64,000 nucleotides of DNA. It comes from Actinomycetes bacterium. Its GTDB lineage: Bacteria > Actinomycetota > Actinomycetes > Streptosporangiales > Streptosporangiaceae. Position 1 is the first letter of the stretch; every line of letters begins with the position of its first letter. The translations under genes were made by a program, and so were the position numbers. The notes under the pieces were generated by a model. That model had not been told where the DNA came from and ran no database searches. It saw only the letters and a list, made by a program, of their open reading frames with translations. Shown one piece after another: positions 1-8,356 of the stretch. The DNA lies in assembly GCA_021793235.1 (NCBI GenBank), contig JAJYTD010000001.1:460756-524755 (forward strand), given 5' to 3'.

Positions 1-357
1 GTGGACGTGTTCTGCGCACCCAACCTGGGAGGGGAGAGCTTCGGGATCGTGCTCGCCGAGGCGATGGCGGCGGGTGCGCCCATCCTCGCCAGCGATATCC
101 CCGCGTTCCGACATGTGCTGCGCAACGGCGCGGCGGGGGAACTCTTCCACGTCGGCGACCCCGCAGCGCTGGCCCGCGGCGCCGCGGCGCTGCTGGACTC
201 ACCGCGCCGCCGCGCGGAACTGTCCGATGCCGCACGCGGCGCTGTGCGCGCCTACGACTGGGCCACGGTCGCGGCCGATGTCGTGCGGGTCTATGAGACC
301 GTCCTGCCCATGGGCCCGGCTCCGGGGCCGGTGGCGGCGGGATCGGGGAGCCGTTGA
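1..357 (+). CDS. pimA: PimA mannosyltransferase, C-terminal part (5' end outside window)
   Basis: This is the C-terminal ~118 residues of a GT4 glycosyltransferase. The stretch DVFCAPNLGGESFGIVLAEAMAAG matches the nucleotide-sugar-binding C-terminal Rossmann half of PimA, the GDP-mannose-dependent phosphatidylinositol alpha-mannosyltransferase that starts PIM and lipomannan synthesis at the inner face of the membrane. The donor-binding E-x7-E motif is visible as ESFGIVLAE. The frame is open at the left edge, so the GTG at base 1 is probably internal. The following LemA-like gene starts 6 nt after the stop, suggesting co-transcription. The alternative is another GT4 mannosyltransferase, but the CAPNLGGESFGIVL wording is typical of PimA. 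Confidence 0.85.
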   Translation: MDVFCAPNLGGESFGIVLAEAMAAGAPILASDIPAFRHVLRNGAAGELFHVGDPAALARGAAALLDSPRRRAELSDAARGAVRAYDWATVAADVVRVYETVLPMGPAPGPVAAGSGSR

Positions 358-363
358 CCGGTG

Positions 364-927
364 ATGTCCGATCTCGTCTCCACCACCGCCACGGTCGTCA
401 CGCTGGTGATCATGCTCTCCTTCTACGTGAGCTGGCGGGCCGGCCGGCTGGACCGGCTGCACACGCGCGTGGAGACCGCATACGCGGCGCTGGACGCCGC
501 CCTGGTCCGCCGAAGCGCCGCCGTGCTGGAACTCGCCTCCGCACCGGAACTGGAACCGGCCTCCGCGGTGCTGCTCGCCGACGCTGCGGGCCAGGCGCGC
601 CGCGCCGGCGGGCAGGGTGACGGGTCCCGGGAGCTCGCCGAAAGCACCCTGTCGCGGACCCTGCGGGCGGTCATGGAAGAGCCCGGATTCCGTGCGGCCC
701 TGGCGGACGCGGGGAGGACCGGGCCGGGAAAGGGCGATGACCTGGTGGAGGAGGTCGTGGCCGCGGCCAAACGGGTCCACCTGGCCCGGCGCTTCTACAA
801 CGACGCCGTGGCCAGTACGCGGGAGGCCCGAGCGAGCCGACTGGTGCGCACGCTCCTCCTGGCGGGACGGGCGCCCCTGCCGGACTTCTTCGAAATGGAC
901 GACGAACCGCCGCGGCTTCCGCGCTGA
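364..927 (+). CDS. LemA-like membrane-anchored helical protein
   Basis: A 187-residue protein with one N-terminal membrane segment (about residues 6-22, TATVVTLVIMLSFYVSW) followed by a charged, Ala-rich helical domain. The segment ARRFYNDAV near residue 140 resembles the LemA-family signature, in which YN closes a long helix. LemA proteins have no settled enzymatic role. A protein of this kind follows pimA in several actinobacteria, so a cell-envelope role is plausible but inferred. GTG at 361 and ATG at 364 are adjacent in-frame starts and the ATG was preferred. No signal-peptidase site is evident. The 256 nt between this gene and pdxS hold no further gene that I can see. Confidence 0.6.
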   Translation: MSDLVSTTATVVTLVIMLSFYVSWRAGRLDRLHTRVETAYAALDAALVRRSAAVLELASAPELEPASAVLLADAAGQARRAGGQGDGSRELAESTLSRTLRAVMEEPGFRAALADAGRTGPGKGDDLVEEVVAAAKRVHLARRFYNDAVASTREARASRLVRTLLLAGRAPLPDFFEMDDEPPRLPR

Positions 928-1183
928 GTCCGTGCCGCCGCAGGACGGAATGATCCACCGGGAAGGCGTGTTCGACCAAGAGGATCACGTGCCCGCGAAT
1001 ACGGCAGAGTGGCGCGCCACCACCGCCGACAACACCGAAATGTCCCAAAAAGGGGCCGCGGGGGTGATCTACCATTGGAGAGTAAGGCGCAGAGCGGCCG
1101 CACGCCGCCGAAGTGCCACGACGAACCGTCCTTCGCGCATCGAGGCCATCCTCATGTCCGCTTAGAACTTGGAGTCCGCCACT

Positions 1184-2092
1184 GTGACCACCACTGCTGA
1201 CAACTCGGCCCCCACGGTCGGTACCACCCGTGTGAAGCGGGGTATGGCAGAGCAGCTCAAGAACGGCGTGATCATGGACGTGGTCACACCTGAGCAGGCC
1301 AGGATCGCTCAGGACGCCGGTGCCGTCGCGGTCATGGCGCTGGAGCGGGTCCCCGCCGACATCCGCAAGGACGGCGGAGTCGCGCGCATGTCCGACCCCG
1401 ACATGATCGACGGCATCAAGGACGCCGTCTCCATCCCGGTCATGGCCAAAGTCCGGATCGGGCACTTCGTCGAAGCACAGGTCCTGGAGTCCCTCGGCGT
1501 CGACTTCATCGACGAGTCCGAGGTGCTGACTCCGGCCGATGAGGCCTACCACATCGACAAGTGGGCGTTCACCGTCCCCTTCGTGTGCGGAGCCACCAAC
1601 CTCGGCGAGGCTCTGCGCCGCATCGCCGAGGGAGCGGCCATGATCCGCTCCAAAGGCGAGGCCGGTACCGGCAACGTCGTCGAGGCCACCCGCCACATGC
1701 GGTCGATCCGCTCGGAGATCAAGCGCCTGGGCACACTTGACGAAGCCGAGCTGTTCGGCGCGGCCAAGGAACTGCGCGCCCCCCATGAGGTCGTCAAGGA
1801 GGTCGCGCGCCTCGGTAAGCTCCCCGTGCCGCTGTTCTCCGCCGGCGGCGTCGCGACCCCGGCCGACGCGGCCCTGATGCGCCAGCTCGGTGCCGAGAGC
1901 GTCTTCGTCGGATCGGGCATCTTCAAGTCCGGCGACCCCGCCAAGCGCGCCGACGCCATCGTCCAGGCCACCCTGCACTACAACGACCCCGCCGTCATCG
2001 CCAAGGTCTCCCGCGGCCTGGGCGAGGCCATGGTCGGCATCAACCTCGACGAGCTCGACGACGCCCAGCGCTACGCCGGGCGCGGCTGGTAG
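1184..2092 (+). CDS. pdxS: Pyridoxal 5'-phosphate synthase, lyase subunit PdxS
   Basis: A 302-residue PdxS/SNZ (beta/alpha)8 barrel. In the DXP-independent pathway it joins ribose 5-phosphate, glyceraldehyde 3-phosphate and ammonia into PLP, with ammonia supplied by PdxT. The Schiff-base lysine lies in MAKVRIGH (K89 here), and the second conserved lysine plus phosphate loop is SKGEAGTGN. The length is normal for the family. GTG at 1184 was chosen because GGAG (1171-1174) precedes it at suitable spacing; an in-frame TTG at 1169 has none. A GC hairpin follows the stop, so pdxS is probably transcribed apart from pdxT, its usual neighbour. A Uma2 gene separates the two here. Confidence 0.95.
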   Translation: MTTTADNSAPTVGTTRVKRGMAEQLKNGVIMDVVTPEQARIAQDAGAVAVMALERVPADIRKDGGVARMSDPDMIDGIKDAVSIPVMAKVRIGHFVEAQVLESLGVDFIDESEVLTPADEAYHIDKWAFTVPFVCGATNLGEALRRIAEGAAMIRSKGEAGTGNVVEATRHMRSIRSEIKRLGTLDEAELFGAAKELRAPHEVVKEVARLGKLPVPLFSAGGVATPADAALMRQLGAESVFVGSGIFKSGDPAKRADAIVQATLHYNDPAVIAKVSRGLGEAMVGINLDELDDAQRYAGRGW

Positions 2093-2102
2093 CCGCGCCC
2101 GC

Positions 2103-2126
2103 GCCCGCCCGGGCCACCGGGCGGGC
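2103..2126 (+). terminator. Hairpin terminator after pdxS
   Basis: A perfect 10-bp inverted repeat, GCCCGCCCGG / CCGGGCGGGC, with a 4-nt loop, lies 11 nt after the pdxS stop. There is no T-run, which is common for actinobacterial terminators. Confidence 0.7.
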
Positions 2127-2140
2127 GGCAGGCCACCGGC

Positions 2141-2156
2141 CGCTTAGGGTGAACCG
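2141..2156. repeat. Left copy of an imperfect inverted repeat flanking the Uma2 gene
   Basis: CGCTTAGGGTGAACCG here is the near-exact reverse complement, with one extra base, of CGGTTACCCTAAGCG at 2999-3013. The two copies bracket the Uma2 gene that separates pdxS from pdxT. They could be boundary repeats of an inserted cassette or two copies of a regulatory site. Confidence 0.5.
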
Positions 2157-2230
2157 AGGGAGCTGCGCGTTTCACCGGACACGGAGGGTAGGTGCTCCTT
2201 AATATGTGTGCCGCACAGGAAGGAGTGCCC

Positions 2231-2860
2231 ATGTCGGTCGCTATGGCGGACGCGGGAACCGAGAACGGCGCCCCCGCGCCCGAAGCCCATGCCCCGGTCG
2301 AGTCCCTCAGGGACCTCGCCGAACAGGCGTCCCGCGTCTTCCCTCCTGGATATCGGATCGAAATCCTCGGAGGATCCCTCATCGTGTCCCCTACCCCCTT
2401 GGCCAAGCACAACGGCATCGTCCGCCGGATCATGATGCAACTCGAGTCGCAGCTTCCCGAGAGCAAGGTGTGCTTCCATACCACCTCGGTGGAAAGCGTC
2501 GCCGACGACGAGGACTACGCCATCCCCGACCTCCTCGTACTCCCGGCTGAAGTGGAGGACGAAGAAAAGTGGCTGTTCACCGCCGATATCGTCGACCTCG
2601 CCCTGGAAGTCGTCCCCAAAGGCAACTCCACCAGCGACACGGTGACCAAGGTGGGCGTCTACGCGCAGTGGGGGATCCCGGTCTATCTCCTCGTCGATCC
2701 GCGCGGTGGGGAGATCGTGCTGTACTCCGACCCCCGCGAGGGCGAGTACCGGGGGGTGCACCGGCTCAAGTTCGGCGACCCCGTCGAGCTGCCCGAACCG
2801 CTCAAGGACTTGACGATCGACACGTCGAAGTTCCCGCTGTACCGGGCGAAGGAGGCGTGA
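2231..2860 (+). CDS. Uma2-family (DUF820) restriction-endonuclease-fold protein
   Basis: A 209-residue Uma2 protein of the PD-(D/E)XK nuclease superfamily. The core reads YAIPDLLVLP, then LALEVVPKGNSTSD, then KVGVYAQWGIPVYLLVDP. This supplies the Asp, Glu and downstream Lys expected of the fold and the family's typical 'GIPVYLLVD' end. Uma2 genes occur in many scattered copies in actinobacteria and cyanobacteria, and their biological role is not established. Start ATG 2231 has AAGGAG (2220-2225) ahead of it. The gene interrupts the usual pdxS-pdxT pair and is flanked by imperfect inverted repeats, which suggests insertion. Nuclease activity is inferred from the fold only. Confidence 0.85.
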   Translation: MSVAMADAGTENGAPAPEAHAPVESLRDLAEQASRVFPPGYRIEILGGSLIVSPTPLAKHNGIVRRIMMQLESQLPESKVCFHTTSVESVADDEDYAIPDLLVLPAEVEDEEKWLFTADIVDLALEVVPKGNSTSDTVTKVGVYAQWGIPVYLLVDPRGGEIVLYSDPREGEYRGVHRLKFGDPVELPEPLKDLTIDTSKFPLYRAKEA

Positions 2861-2998
2861 CCGGCGGACCGCCGAAACCCCGCCGCGCGGCGGCTGTAGC
2901 CGGACGCGGAATGATCGGCGGCCGGTGGAGCGTTGTCCAATCGAACTCTAGTCTGACGGGTGCGGGCCGCCGTGCGGCGACCCGTCGCGCGATCAGCC

Positions 2999-3013
2999 CG
3001 GTTACCCTAAGCG
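2999..3013. repeat. Right copy of the inverted repeat flanking the Uma2 gene
   Basis: CGGTTACCCTAAGCG is the reverse complement of 2141-2156 apart from one missing base. Its last bases overlap the probable pdxT ribosome-binding site (GCGAGG, 3011-3016). Confidence 0.5.
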
Positions 3014-3022
3014 AGGTTCTCG

Positions 3023-3712
3023 TTGGCCGCAGCCCCCACCATCGGTGTGCTCGCCCTCCAGGGCGACACCGCCGAGCACCTGCGCGTCCTCGAAAAGCTC
3101 GGCGTCGCCGGCGTGCCCGTTCTACGTTCCGAGGAGCTCGACGAGGTCCAGGGCCTGATCATCCCCGGCGGCGAATCGACCACGATGGTCAAGCTCGCGG
3201 CGCGCTACGGCCTCATGGAGCCGCTGCGCGAGCACATCCGCGAAGGCCTTCCCGTATACGGAACCTGCGCGGGGATGATCCTGCTGGCCGAGCGCGTCCT
3301 CGACGGTATCGACGGCCAGGAGACCATCGGCGGGATCGACATGGCAGTCCGCCGCAACGCTTTCGGGCGGCAGGCCGAGTCCTTCGAAACCGGGGTGGAC
3401 ATCGACGGCGTCGACGGTGCCCCGGTCGAAGCGGTCTTCATCCGCGCCCCCTGGGTCGAGTCGGTCGGTGCGCGGGTACGCGTACTCGGTCAGACCACCT
3501 ACGGAGAGCAGGCCGGTAGGATCGTCGCGGTACGACAGGGGAGGCTGTTGGCCACCTCGTTCCATCCCGAGCTCACCGGGGACGCGCGTATCCACCGACT
3601 CTTCGTCGACATGGTGAAAGGACAGGTATGGCCGGCCACTCCAAGTGGGCCACCACCAAGCACAAGAAGGCCGTCATCGACGCCAAGCGGGGCAAGCTCT
3701 TCGCCAAGCTGA
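3023..3712 (+). CDS. pdxT: Pyridoxal 5'-phosphate synthase, glutaminase subunit PdxT
   Basis: A class I glutamine amidotransferase that hydrolyses glutamine and channels ammonia to PdxS. PGGES forms the oxyanion region, GTCAGM carries the nucleophilic Cys, and FHPEL carries the His and Glu of the triad. The start is TTG at 3023 behind GCGAGG. The frame runs to 229 residues, about 30 more than usual (B. subtilis PdxT has 196). The homologous part ends near RLFVDMV, and the remaining Ser/Pro-rich tail is translated from DNA that is also the start of yebC, an 85-nt overlap. Either the extension is real or a one-base error hides an earlier stop: TGA is present in the +1 frame at the DMV codons. 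Confidence 0.92.
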   Translation: MAAAPTIGVLALQGDTAEHLRVLEKLGVAGVPVLRSEELDEVQGLIIPGGESTTMVKLAARYGLMEPLREHIREGLPVYGTCAGMILLAERVLDGIDGQETIGGIDMAVRRNAFGRQAESFETGVDIDGVDGAPVEAVFIRAPWVESVGARVRVLGQTTYGEQAGRIVAVRQGRLLATSFHPELTGDARIHRLFVDMVKGQVWPATPSGPPPSTRRPSSTPSGASSSPS

Positions 3713-4377
3713 TCAAGAACGTCGAGGTGGCCGCGCGTACGGGCGGTGGGGATCCCGATGGCAACCCCACGCTCTACGACGCGATCCAGAAGGCCCGCAA
3801 GAATTCGGTCCCGTTGGACAACATCGAGCGTGCGCGCAAACGCGGCTCCGGCGAAGAGGCCGGCGGCGCCGAGTGGCAGACCGTCATGTACGAGGGCTAT
3901 GCCCCCGGAGGGGTCGCGCTGCTCGTCGAGTGCCTCACCGACAACCGCAACCGCGCGGCCTCCGAGGTGCGCGTAGCGGTCACTCGCAACGGCGGCTCCA
4001 TGGCCGACGCCGGATCGGTCTCCTACCTCTTCAACCGCAAAGGTGTCGTGATCGTGCCCAAGGAGGGCACCAGCGAGGACGACGTCACCCTGGCCGTGCT
4101 GGAAGCCGGCGCCGAAGACGTCAACGACCTCGGCGAGTCCTTCGAGGTCGTGTGCGAGGCCACCGACCTGGTCCCGGTACGCACCGCACTGCAGGAGGCC
4201 GGCATCGACTACGAGTCGGCCGAGAGCTCCTTTCTGCCCAGCATGGAGGTTCCGCTCAGCGAGGACGACGCCAAGAAGGTGCTGCGCGTCGTCGACGCTC
4301 TGGAGGACTCCGACGATGTGCAGAACGTCTTCACCAACGCCGATATCCCCGACGAGGTCATGGAAAATACCGACTGA
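3628..4377 (+). CDS. yebC: YebC/TACO1-family protein
   Basis: A 249-residue YebC/PmpR/TACO1 protein opening with [25 protein letters not shown] and containing [14 protein letters not shown] and [19 protein letters not shown], all hallmark stretches. Members were long annotated as DNA-binding regulators. Later work on TACO1 and bacterial YebC points to a role in translation of difficult sequences. AAAGGAC (3617-3623) fits the ATG. In many bacteria yebC precedes ruvC, as it does here. Its first 85 nt are shared with the 3' end of the pdxT frame. Confidence 0.95.
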   Translation: MAGHSKWATTKHKKAVIDAKRGKLFAKLIKNVEVAARTGGGDPDGNPTLYDAIQKARKNSVPLDNIERARKRGSGEEAGGAEWQTVMYEGYAPGGVALLVECLTDNRNRAASEVRVAVTRNGGSMADAGSVSYLFNRKGVVIVPKEGTSEDDVTLAVLEAGAEDVNDLGESFEVVCEATDLVPVRTALQEAGIDYESAESSFLPSMEVPLSEDDAKKVLRVVDALEDSDDVQNVFTNADIPDEVMENTD

Positions 4378-4637
4378 GCACCGCTACGCCCTTTCGCCGT
4401 GAGCCCTGCCGTCCGCAGCGGGGCTCACGGCGTCCGCAGGCGAGGTCCGATAGCGCCAAGGCCGTCTCCCGGCCGGCCCCCGAGCCTTGAACACCGAAAC
4501 CCCTTCTGTGCTCCTGGCCCCGCTGGAGCCAAGGCCGAGCGGTGTTGCCCGGCGCGCATCGACAGGCCGCACCGATAGAGTGTGCGAACGGGCGTTCGAG
4601 CCCTGCCCGTGTTCGCCGGGGACGATGGAGGGATGGC

Positions 4638-5225
4638 GTGCGAGTACTGGGGATCGACCCCGGGCTGACCCGCTGCGGGATCGGCGTGGTCGACGGGGCG
4701 ATCGGGCGGCCGCTGGCGTTCGTGGCCGCCGGTGTCGTGCGCACCGATGCCGGGGCCGAGCTGCCCGACCGGCTGCTCGGCATCGAACACGGCATCGAGG
4801 AATGGCTGGACCGGCAGCGCCCCGACGCCGTAGCGGTGGAACGCGTCTTCGCCCAGCACAATGTCAGCACTGTGATGGGCACCGCCCAGGCCAGCGCCAT
4901 CGCCATCACCAGCGCCGCCCGTCGCGGCCTGCCCGTTGCGCTGCACACCCCGAGCGAGGTCAAAGCCGCGGTCACGGGCAGCGGACGCGCCGAGAAGCCG
5001 CAGGTGCAGGCCATGGTCGCGCGGCTGCTCAAACTCGACGCCGCACCCAAGCCGGCCGACGCCGCTGATGCGGTCGCCCTGGCCATCTGCCACATCTGGC
5101 GCGGCGGCGCACAGGCCCGCGTGGCACAGGCACAGCAGGAGTTCGCGCGTAAGGTCGAACTGGCGCGCCAGAGGCGAACACCCTCGGCGCAGGGGACAGC
5201 GGGGAAGGCGGGGGAGAAGCCGTGA
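4638..5225 (+). CDS. ruvC: Holliday junction endonuclease RuvC
   Basis: A 195-residue RNase H-fold resolvase that cuts Holliday junctions in partnership with RuvAB. The four catalytic acids are visible: D7 in [11 protein letters not shown]68 in AVERVF, and D141/D144 in [15 protein letters not shown] basic, Gln-rich tail follows the core. GTG 4638 has GGAGGG (4627-4632) upstream, so the open frame extending back to 4542 is non-coding. The stop overlaps the ruvA start by 4 nt (GTGA). Confidence 0.96.
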   Translation: MRVLGIDPGLTRCGIGVVDGAIGRPLAFVAAGVVRTDAGAELPDRLLGIEHGIEEWLDRQRPDAVAVERVFAQHNVSTVMGTAQASAIAITSAARRGLPVALHTPSEVKAAVTGSGRAEKPQVQAMVARLLKLDAAPKPADAADAVALAICHIWRGGAQARVAQAQQEFARKVELARQRRTPSAQGTAGKAGEKP

Positions 5226-5833
5226 TCGCGTTCTTGAGCGGCCGCGTGGCCGGCCGCGGCGAGGGGGCCGCCGTCATCGACGTGGGCGGTGTCGGAATGA
5301 CCGTGCAGTGCACCCCGGCGACCCTGGCGTCGCTGCGGGTGGGCGAGACCGCGACCGTCGCCACATCGCTCGTGGTCCGCGAGGATTCGCTGACCCTCTT
5401 CGGTTTCGCCGATGACGACGAGCGCGACGTGTTCGAACGGCTGCAGACCGCCAGTGGTGTGGGGCCGCGTCTCGCGCTCGCCATGCTGGCGGTGCACACA
5501 CCGGACGCGCTGCGCGCCGCCGTGGCGGCCGAGGATACCTCCGCACTCACCCGGGTGCCCGGTATCGGTAAGAAGGGTGCCCAGCGCATCGTGCTGGAAC
5601 TGCGCGACAAGCTGGGCGCGCCGCCCGCCGCGGCCTCCCAGTCCGCCGAACCCGGAACCGCCGCCCCTGCGAACGGGTCCTGGCGCACCCAAGTCGTCTC
5701 CGGGCTGGTCAACTTGGGGTGGTCGGCCAAGGAGGCCGAGGCCGCCGCCGACGCTGTCGCTTCCGAAGCCGACGGCCAGCACGACATCGCGGTGCTGCTC
5801 CGCAGCGCCCTACGCAAACTCAGCCGCGCCTAG
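5222..5833 (+). CDS. ruvA: Holliday junction branch-migration protein RuvA
   Basis: A 203-residue RuvA. It has an N-terminal OB fold ([25 protein letters not shown]), tandem helix-hairpin-helix segments ([16 protein letters not shown] and [19 protein letters not shown]), a variable Ala/Pro linker, and a C-terminal UBA-like domain III ([21 protein letters not shown]) that touches RuvB. It binds four-way junctions as a tetramer. The GTG start lies within the ruvC stop (GTGA overlap), which implies translational coupling. Confidence 0.96.
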   Translation: MIAFLSGRVAGRGEGAAVIDVGGVGMTVQCTPATLASLRVGETATVATSLVVREDSLTLFGFADDDERDVFERLQTASGVGPRLALAMLAVHTPDALRAAVAAEDTSALTRVPGIGKKGAQRIVLELRDKLGAPPAAASQSAEPGTAAPANGSWRTQVVSGLVNLGWSAKEAEAAADAVASEADGQHDIAVLLRSALRKLSRA

Positions 5834-5853
5834 CGTTCTGAAAGGAGCCGGAT

Positions 5854-6915
5854 ATGGCCGAACATGAACGCGACACGGTGTCCCCCGACGCGGACCAGGA
5901 CGAAAGGGCGGTCGAAGGCGCCCTGCGCCCCAGGCGGCTGGAGGACTTCGTCGGCCAGGAGCGCGTCCGCGAACAGCTGGCGCTCGTACTGCGCAGCGCC
6001 CAGCGCCGAGGGCGGGCCCCCGACCACATCCTCATGTCCGGGGGACCGGGACTCGGTAAGACCACCCTCGCCATGATCATCGCGGCCGAGCTGGGCGCAC
6101 CGCTGCGCATCACCTCCGGGCCGGCGATCGAGCGCTCCGGCGACCTGGCCGCGGTGCTGTCCACCCTCCAGGAGGGCGAGGTGCTCTTCCTCGACGAGAT
6201 CCATCGGATGGCGCGGCCCGCCGAGGAGATGCTCTACGTCGCCATGGAGGACTTCCGGGTCGATGTCGTGGTCGGGAAAGGCCCGGGGGCCACCGCGATC
6301 CCGATCGACATCGCACCGTTCACGCTCGTCGGGGCCACGACCCGGGCAGGCCTGCTGCCGGCTCCTCTGCGCGACCGGTTCGGCTTCACCGCCCATATGG
6401 ACTTCTACCGGGCCGACGAACTCGAACTGATTCTGCGCCGTTCGGGGGGGCTGCTGGGGGTGGAGCTGGACGGCGACGCGGCGGCGGAGATCGCCGGGCG
6501 CTCCCGCGGTACGCCGCGCATCGCCAACCGGCTGCTGCGGCGGGTACGCGATTACGCCGAAGTGCACGGTGACGGCCGGCTCACCCTGGAGACCGCACGT
6601 GCCGCTCTGGCCCTCTACGAGGTCGACGACCACGGGCTGGACCGGCTGGACCGCGCGGTGCTGGACGCGCTGCTGCGCCGCTTCCGCGGTGGCCCTGTCG
6701 GGCTGTCGACGCTTGCGGTCTCGGTCGGTGAGGAACCCGAGACCGTCGAGGTCGTCGCGGAACCGTTCCTGGTGCGTTCGGGGTTCATCGCCCGTACTCC
6801 GCGCGGCCGCGTGGCCACTGCGGAGGCGTGGGCGCACATGGGCATCACCCCGCCTTCCGACGCCGCGTTCGGCGCTGGAGCACTGTTCGACACCTCAGAT
6901 CACACTGCGACATGA
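5854..6915 (+). CDS. ruvB: Holliday junction branch-migration ATPase RuvB
   Basis: A 353-residue AAA+ helicase motor. Walker A is [10 protein letters not shown] (K69), Walker B is VLFLDEIHR, sensor 1 lies in LVGATTRAG and the arginine finger in LRDRFGF. The C-terminal winged helix ([19 protein letters not shown]...) binds DNA. AAAGGAG (5841-5847) precedes the ATG. RuvB hexamers on RuvA pump DNA through the junction. The next 209 nt up to yajC contain no gene that I can support. Confidence 0.97.
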   Translation: MAEHERDTVSPDADQDERAVEGALRPRRLEDFVGQERVREQLALVLRSAQRRGRAPDHILMSGGPGLGKTTLAMIIAAELGAPLRITSGPAIERSGDLAAVLSTLQEGEVLFLDEIHRMARPAEEMLYVAMEDFRVDVVVGKGPGATAIPIDIAPFTLVGATTRAGLLPAPLRDRFGFTAHMDFYRADELELILRRSGGLLGVELDGDAAAEIAGRSRGTPRIANRLLRRVRDYAEVHGDGRLTLETARAALALYEVDDHGLDRLDRAVLDALLRRFRGGPVGLSTLAVSVGEEPETVEVVAEPFLVRSGFIARTPRGRVATAEAWAHMGITPPSDAAFGAGALFDTSDHTAT

Positions 6916-7124
6916 GCGTTACCGGACCGGCATAAGCTGTGCTGCGGACGCGCGCGGCTCGGTTGCCAGCGCCGGGCGCGGTCCTGTTCCACGTGGGGAA
7001 CATGTGCTCCGGTCCGTTCGTTGGACCTGGGCGGCCGGTGCCGCGCGAGCGCGCGGGTCCACCGGCGCCGATGACCGCGCATGCGTGGCAGCGGCCACGA
7101 GAAGAACGTCAGGAAGGAATGCCC

Positions 7125-7508
7125 GTGCAGGGCCAACATATTCTCGCAGCTGCCGCCCAGACGGGTGGCAGCCTCGTCCAGCCCATTCTGATGTTCCTGC
7201 TGCTGGGGCTGGTCTTCTGGTTGCTCTTCCTGCGTCCGCAGAAGAAGCACCGTGAGCGCGAGGCACTGACCCAGTCCCGGCTGGCGCCGGGAGCCGAAGT
7301 GCTGACCAAGGCGGGCTTCTACGCCACCGTCGTCGAAGTGCGGGACAGCGATATCGAACTGGAGATCTCCCCGGGGACGCGAATCCGTATGCTCAAGGCC
7401 GGTATCGGTGAGGTGATCACGCCGACCGAGGGCGTCTCCGACGATACACCGGTCGAGGACCGCCCGGACTTCCCGGGAAACGACGGCAAAGACGACGGCT
7501 CCAAGTAG
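7125..7508 (+). CDS. yajC: YajC, accessory subunit of the Sec translocase
   Basis: A 127-residue YajC: a short N-terminus, one membrane helix (about residues 16-36, SLVQPILMFLLLGLVFWLLFL), the diagnostic RPQKKHRERE, and a small soluble domain (APGAEVLTKAGFYATVVEV). The acidic tail is common in actinobacteria. GGAAGG (7112-7117) is 7 nt from GTG 7125 but almost touches the in-frame ATG 7119, so the GTG is preferred. YajC normally belongs to SecDF-YajC, with secD and secF immediately downstream. Here a strong hairpin and then apt follow instead, so its partners must be encoded elsewhere or be missing. Confidence 0.93.
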   Translation: MQGQHILAAAAQTGGSLVQPILMFLLLGLVFWLLFLRPQKKHREREALTQSRLAPGAEVLTKAGFYATVVEVRDSDIELEISPGTRIRMLKAGIGEVITPTEGVSDDTPVEDRPDFPGNDGKDDGSK

Positions 7509-7530
7509 CCGACCGCCCACACCGGCAGGA

Positions 7531-7567
7531 GACGGTGCCGGTCCCGCCAAGCGGGGCCGGTGCCGTC
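7531..7567 (+). terminator. Hairpin terminator after yajC
   Basis: The arms GACGGTGCCGGTCCCGC and GCGGGGCCGGTGCCGTC pair over 17 bp (three G-U wobbles) around a CAA loop, 22 nt after the yajC stop. There is no T-run. It marks the end of the ruv-yajC unit just where secD would be expected. Confidence 0.75.
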
Positions 7568-7619
7568 GTGTTCTGTCCGCACACCGATGGGGCGGGAGAC
7601 GACGAAGGCGAGAGGACGC

Positions 7620-8150
7620 ATGCCCGCAGATCTGTCCGAAATCATCAAAGCGGGTGTCCGCGACATCCCCGACTTCCCTGAACCGGGGGTGCTGTTCAAG
7701 GACATCACCCCCCTGCTGAGCACGCCGGGGTCGCTGCAGGCGGCCGTCGGTGCCATCGCCGGGCACTACGGCCGCGGCGCCATTGACAGCGTCGCCGGAT
7801 TGGAAGCCCGGGGGTTCATCCTCGCCGCCCCGGTCGCGCTGGAGCTCGGCGCCGGTTTCGTGCCGATCCGCAAAGAAGGGAAACTACCCGCGCGCACCCT
7901 CCGCGAGTCCTATGATCTGGAGTACGGCACAGCAGCGGTCGAAATGCACGCCGACGCCATCACCCCGGGCAGCCGTGTGCTCATCGTCGATGACGTCCTT
8001 GCCACCGGAGGCACTGGACGGGCCGCGGTGGAACTGGTTCGCAGGGCGGGTGGTACCGTCGTTGGATTCTCGGTCCTCATGGAGCTCGCTTTCCTCCGAG
8101 GCCGCGAGAAACTGAGCGACGTGGAATTGCACACCCTCACCGTGGTCTGA
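7620..8150 (+). CDS. apt: Adenine phosphoribosyltransferase
   Basis: A 176-residue type I phosphoribosyltransferase that salvages adenine to AMP using PRPP. The PRPP loop is [14 protein letters not shown] (residues 120-133). The N-terminal [20 protein letters not shown] and the flexible-loop [12 protein letters not shown] are typical of APT. ATG 7620 is preceded by GAGAGGA. Lying just upstream of relA is the conserved actinobacterial arrangement, but secD-secF, which normally sit between yajC and apt, are absent. Confidence 0.95.
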   Translation: MPADLSEIIKAGVRDIPDFPEPGVLFKDITPLLSTPGSLQAAVGAIAGHYGRGAIDSVAGLEARGFILAAPVALELGAGFVPIRKEGKLPARTLRESYDLEYGTAAVEMHADAITPGSRVLIVDDVLATGGTGRAAVELVRRAGGTVVGFSVLMELAFLRGREKLSDVELHTLTVV

Positions 8151-8356
8151 GCCACACCGGACACAGGCGTCCCCGTGGCGGCCTACCCTGCGTTCTGACG
8201 TGCGAGACGTCTCGTACCGGAACCGGACTCGCGGGCATAACCAAGCTGCGGTACCGCGTTGCTACAGGTGAGTCGATCGTTCACGATGCAGACGCCGGAC
8301 CGGTGGGCATGGACGGCAACGTCCCGGCGCCGGGACGGGCCGCGGGAGGGATGTCC

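Noticed and set aside
2926..2954. TTGTCC and TAGTCT as a pdxT promoter
   Set aside because: The hexamers are only 10 nt apart, which is not a workable spacer.
6939..7124. An upstream extension of yajC
   Set aside because: The extra frame has no RBS, lacks homology to YajC, and would put ~60 residues ahead of the membrane helix.
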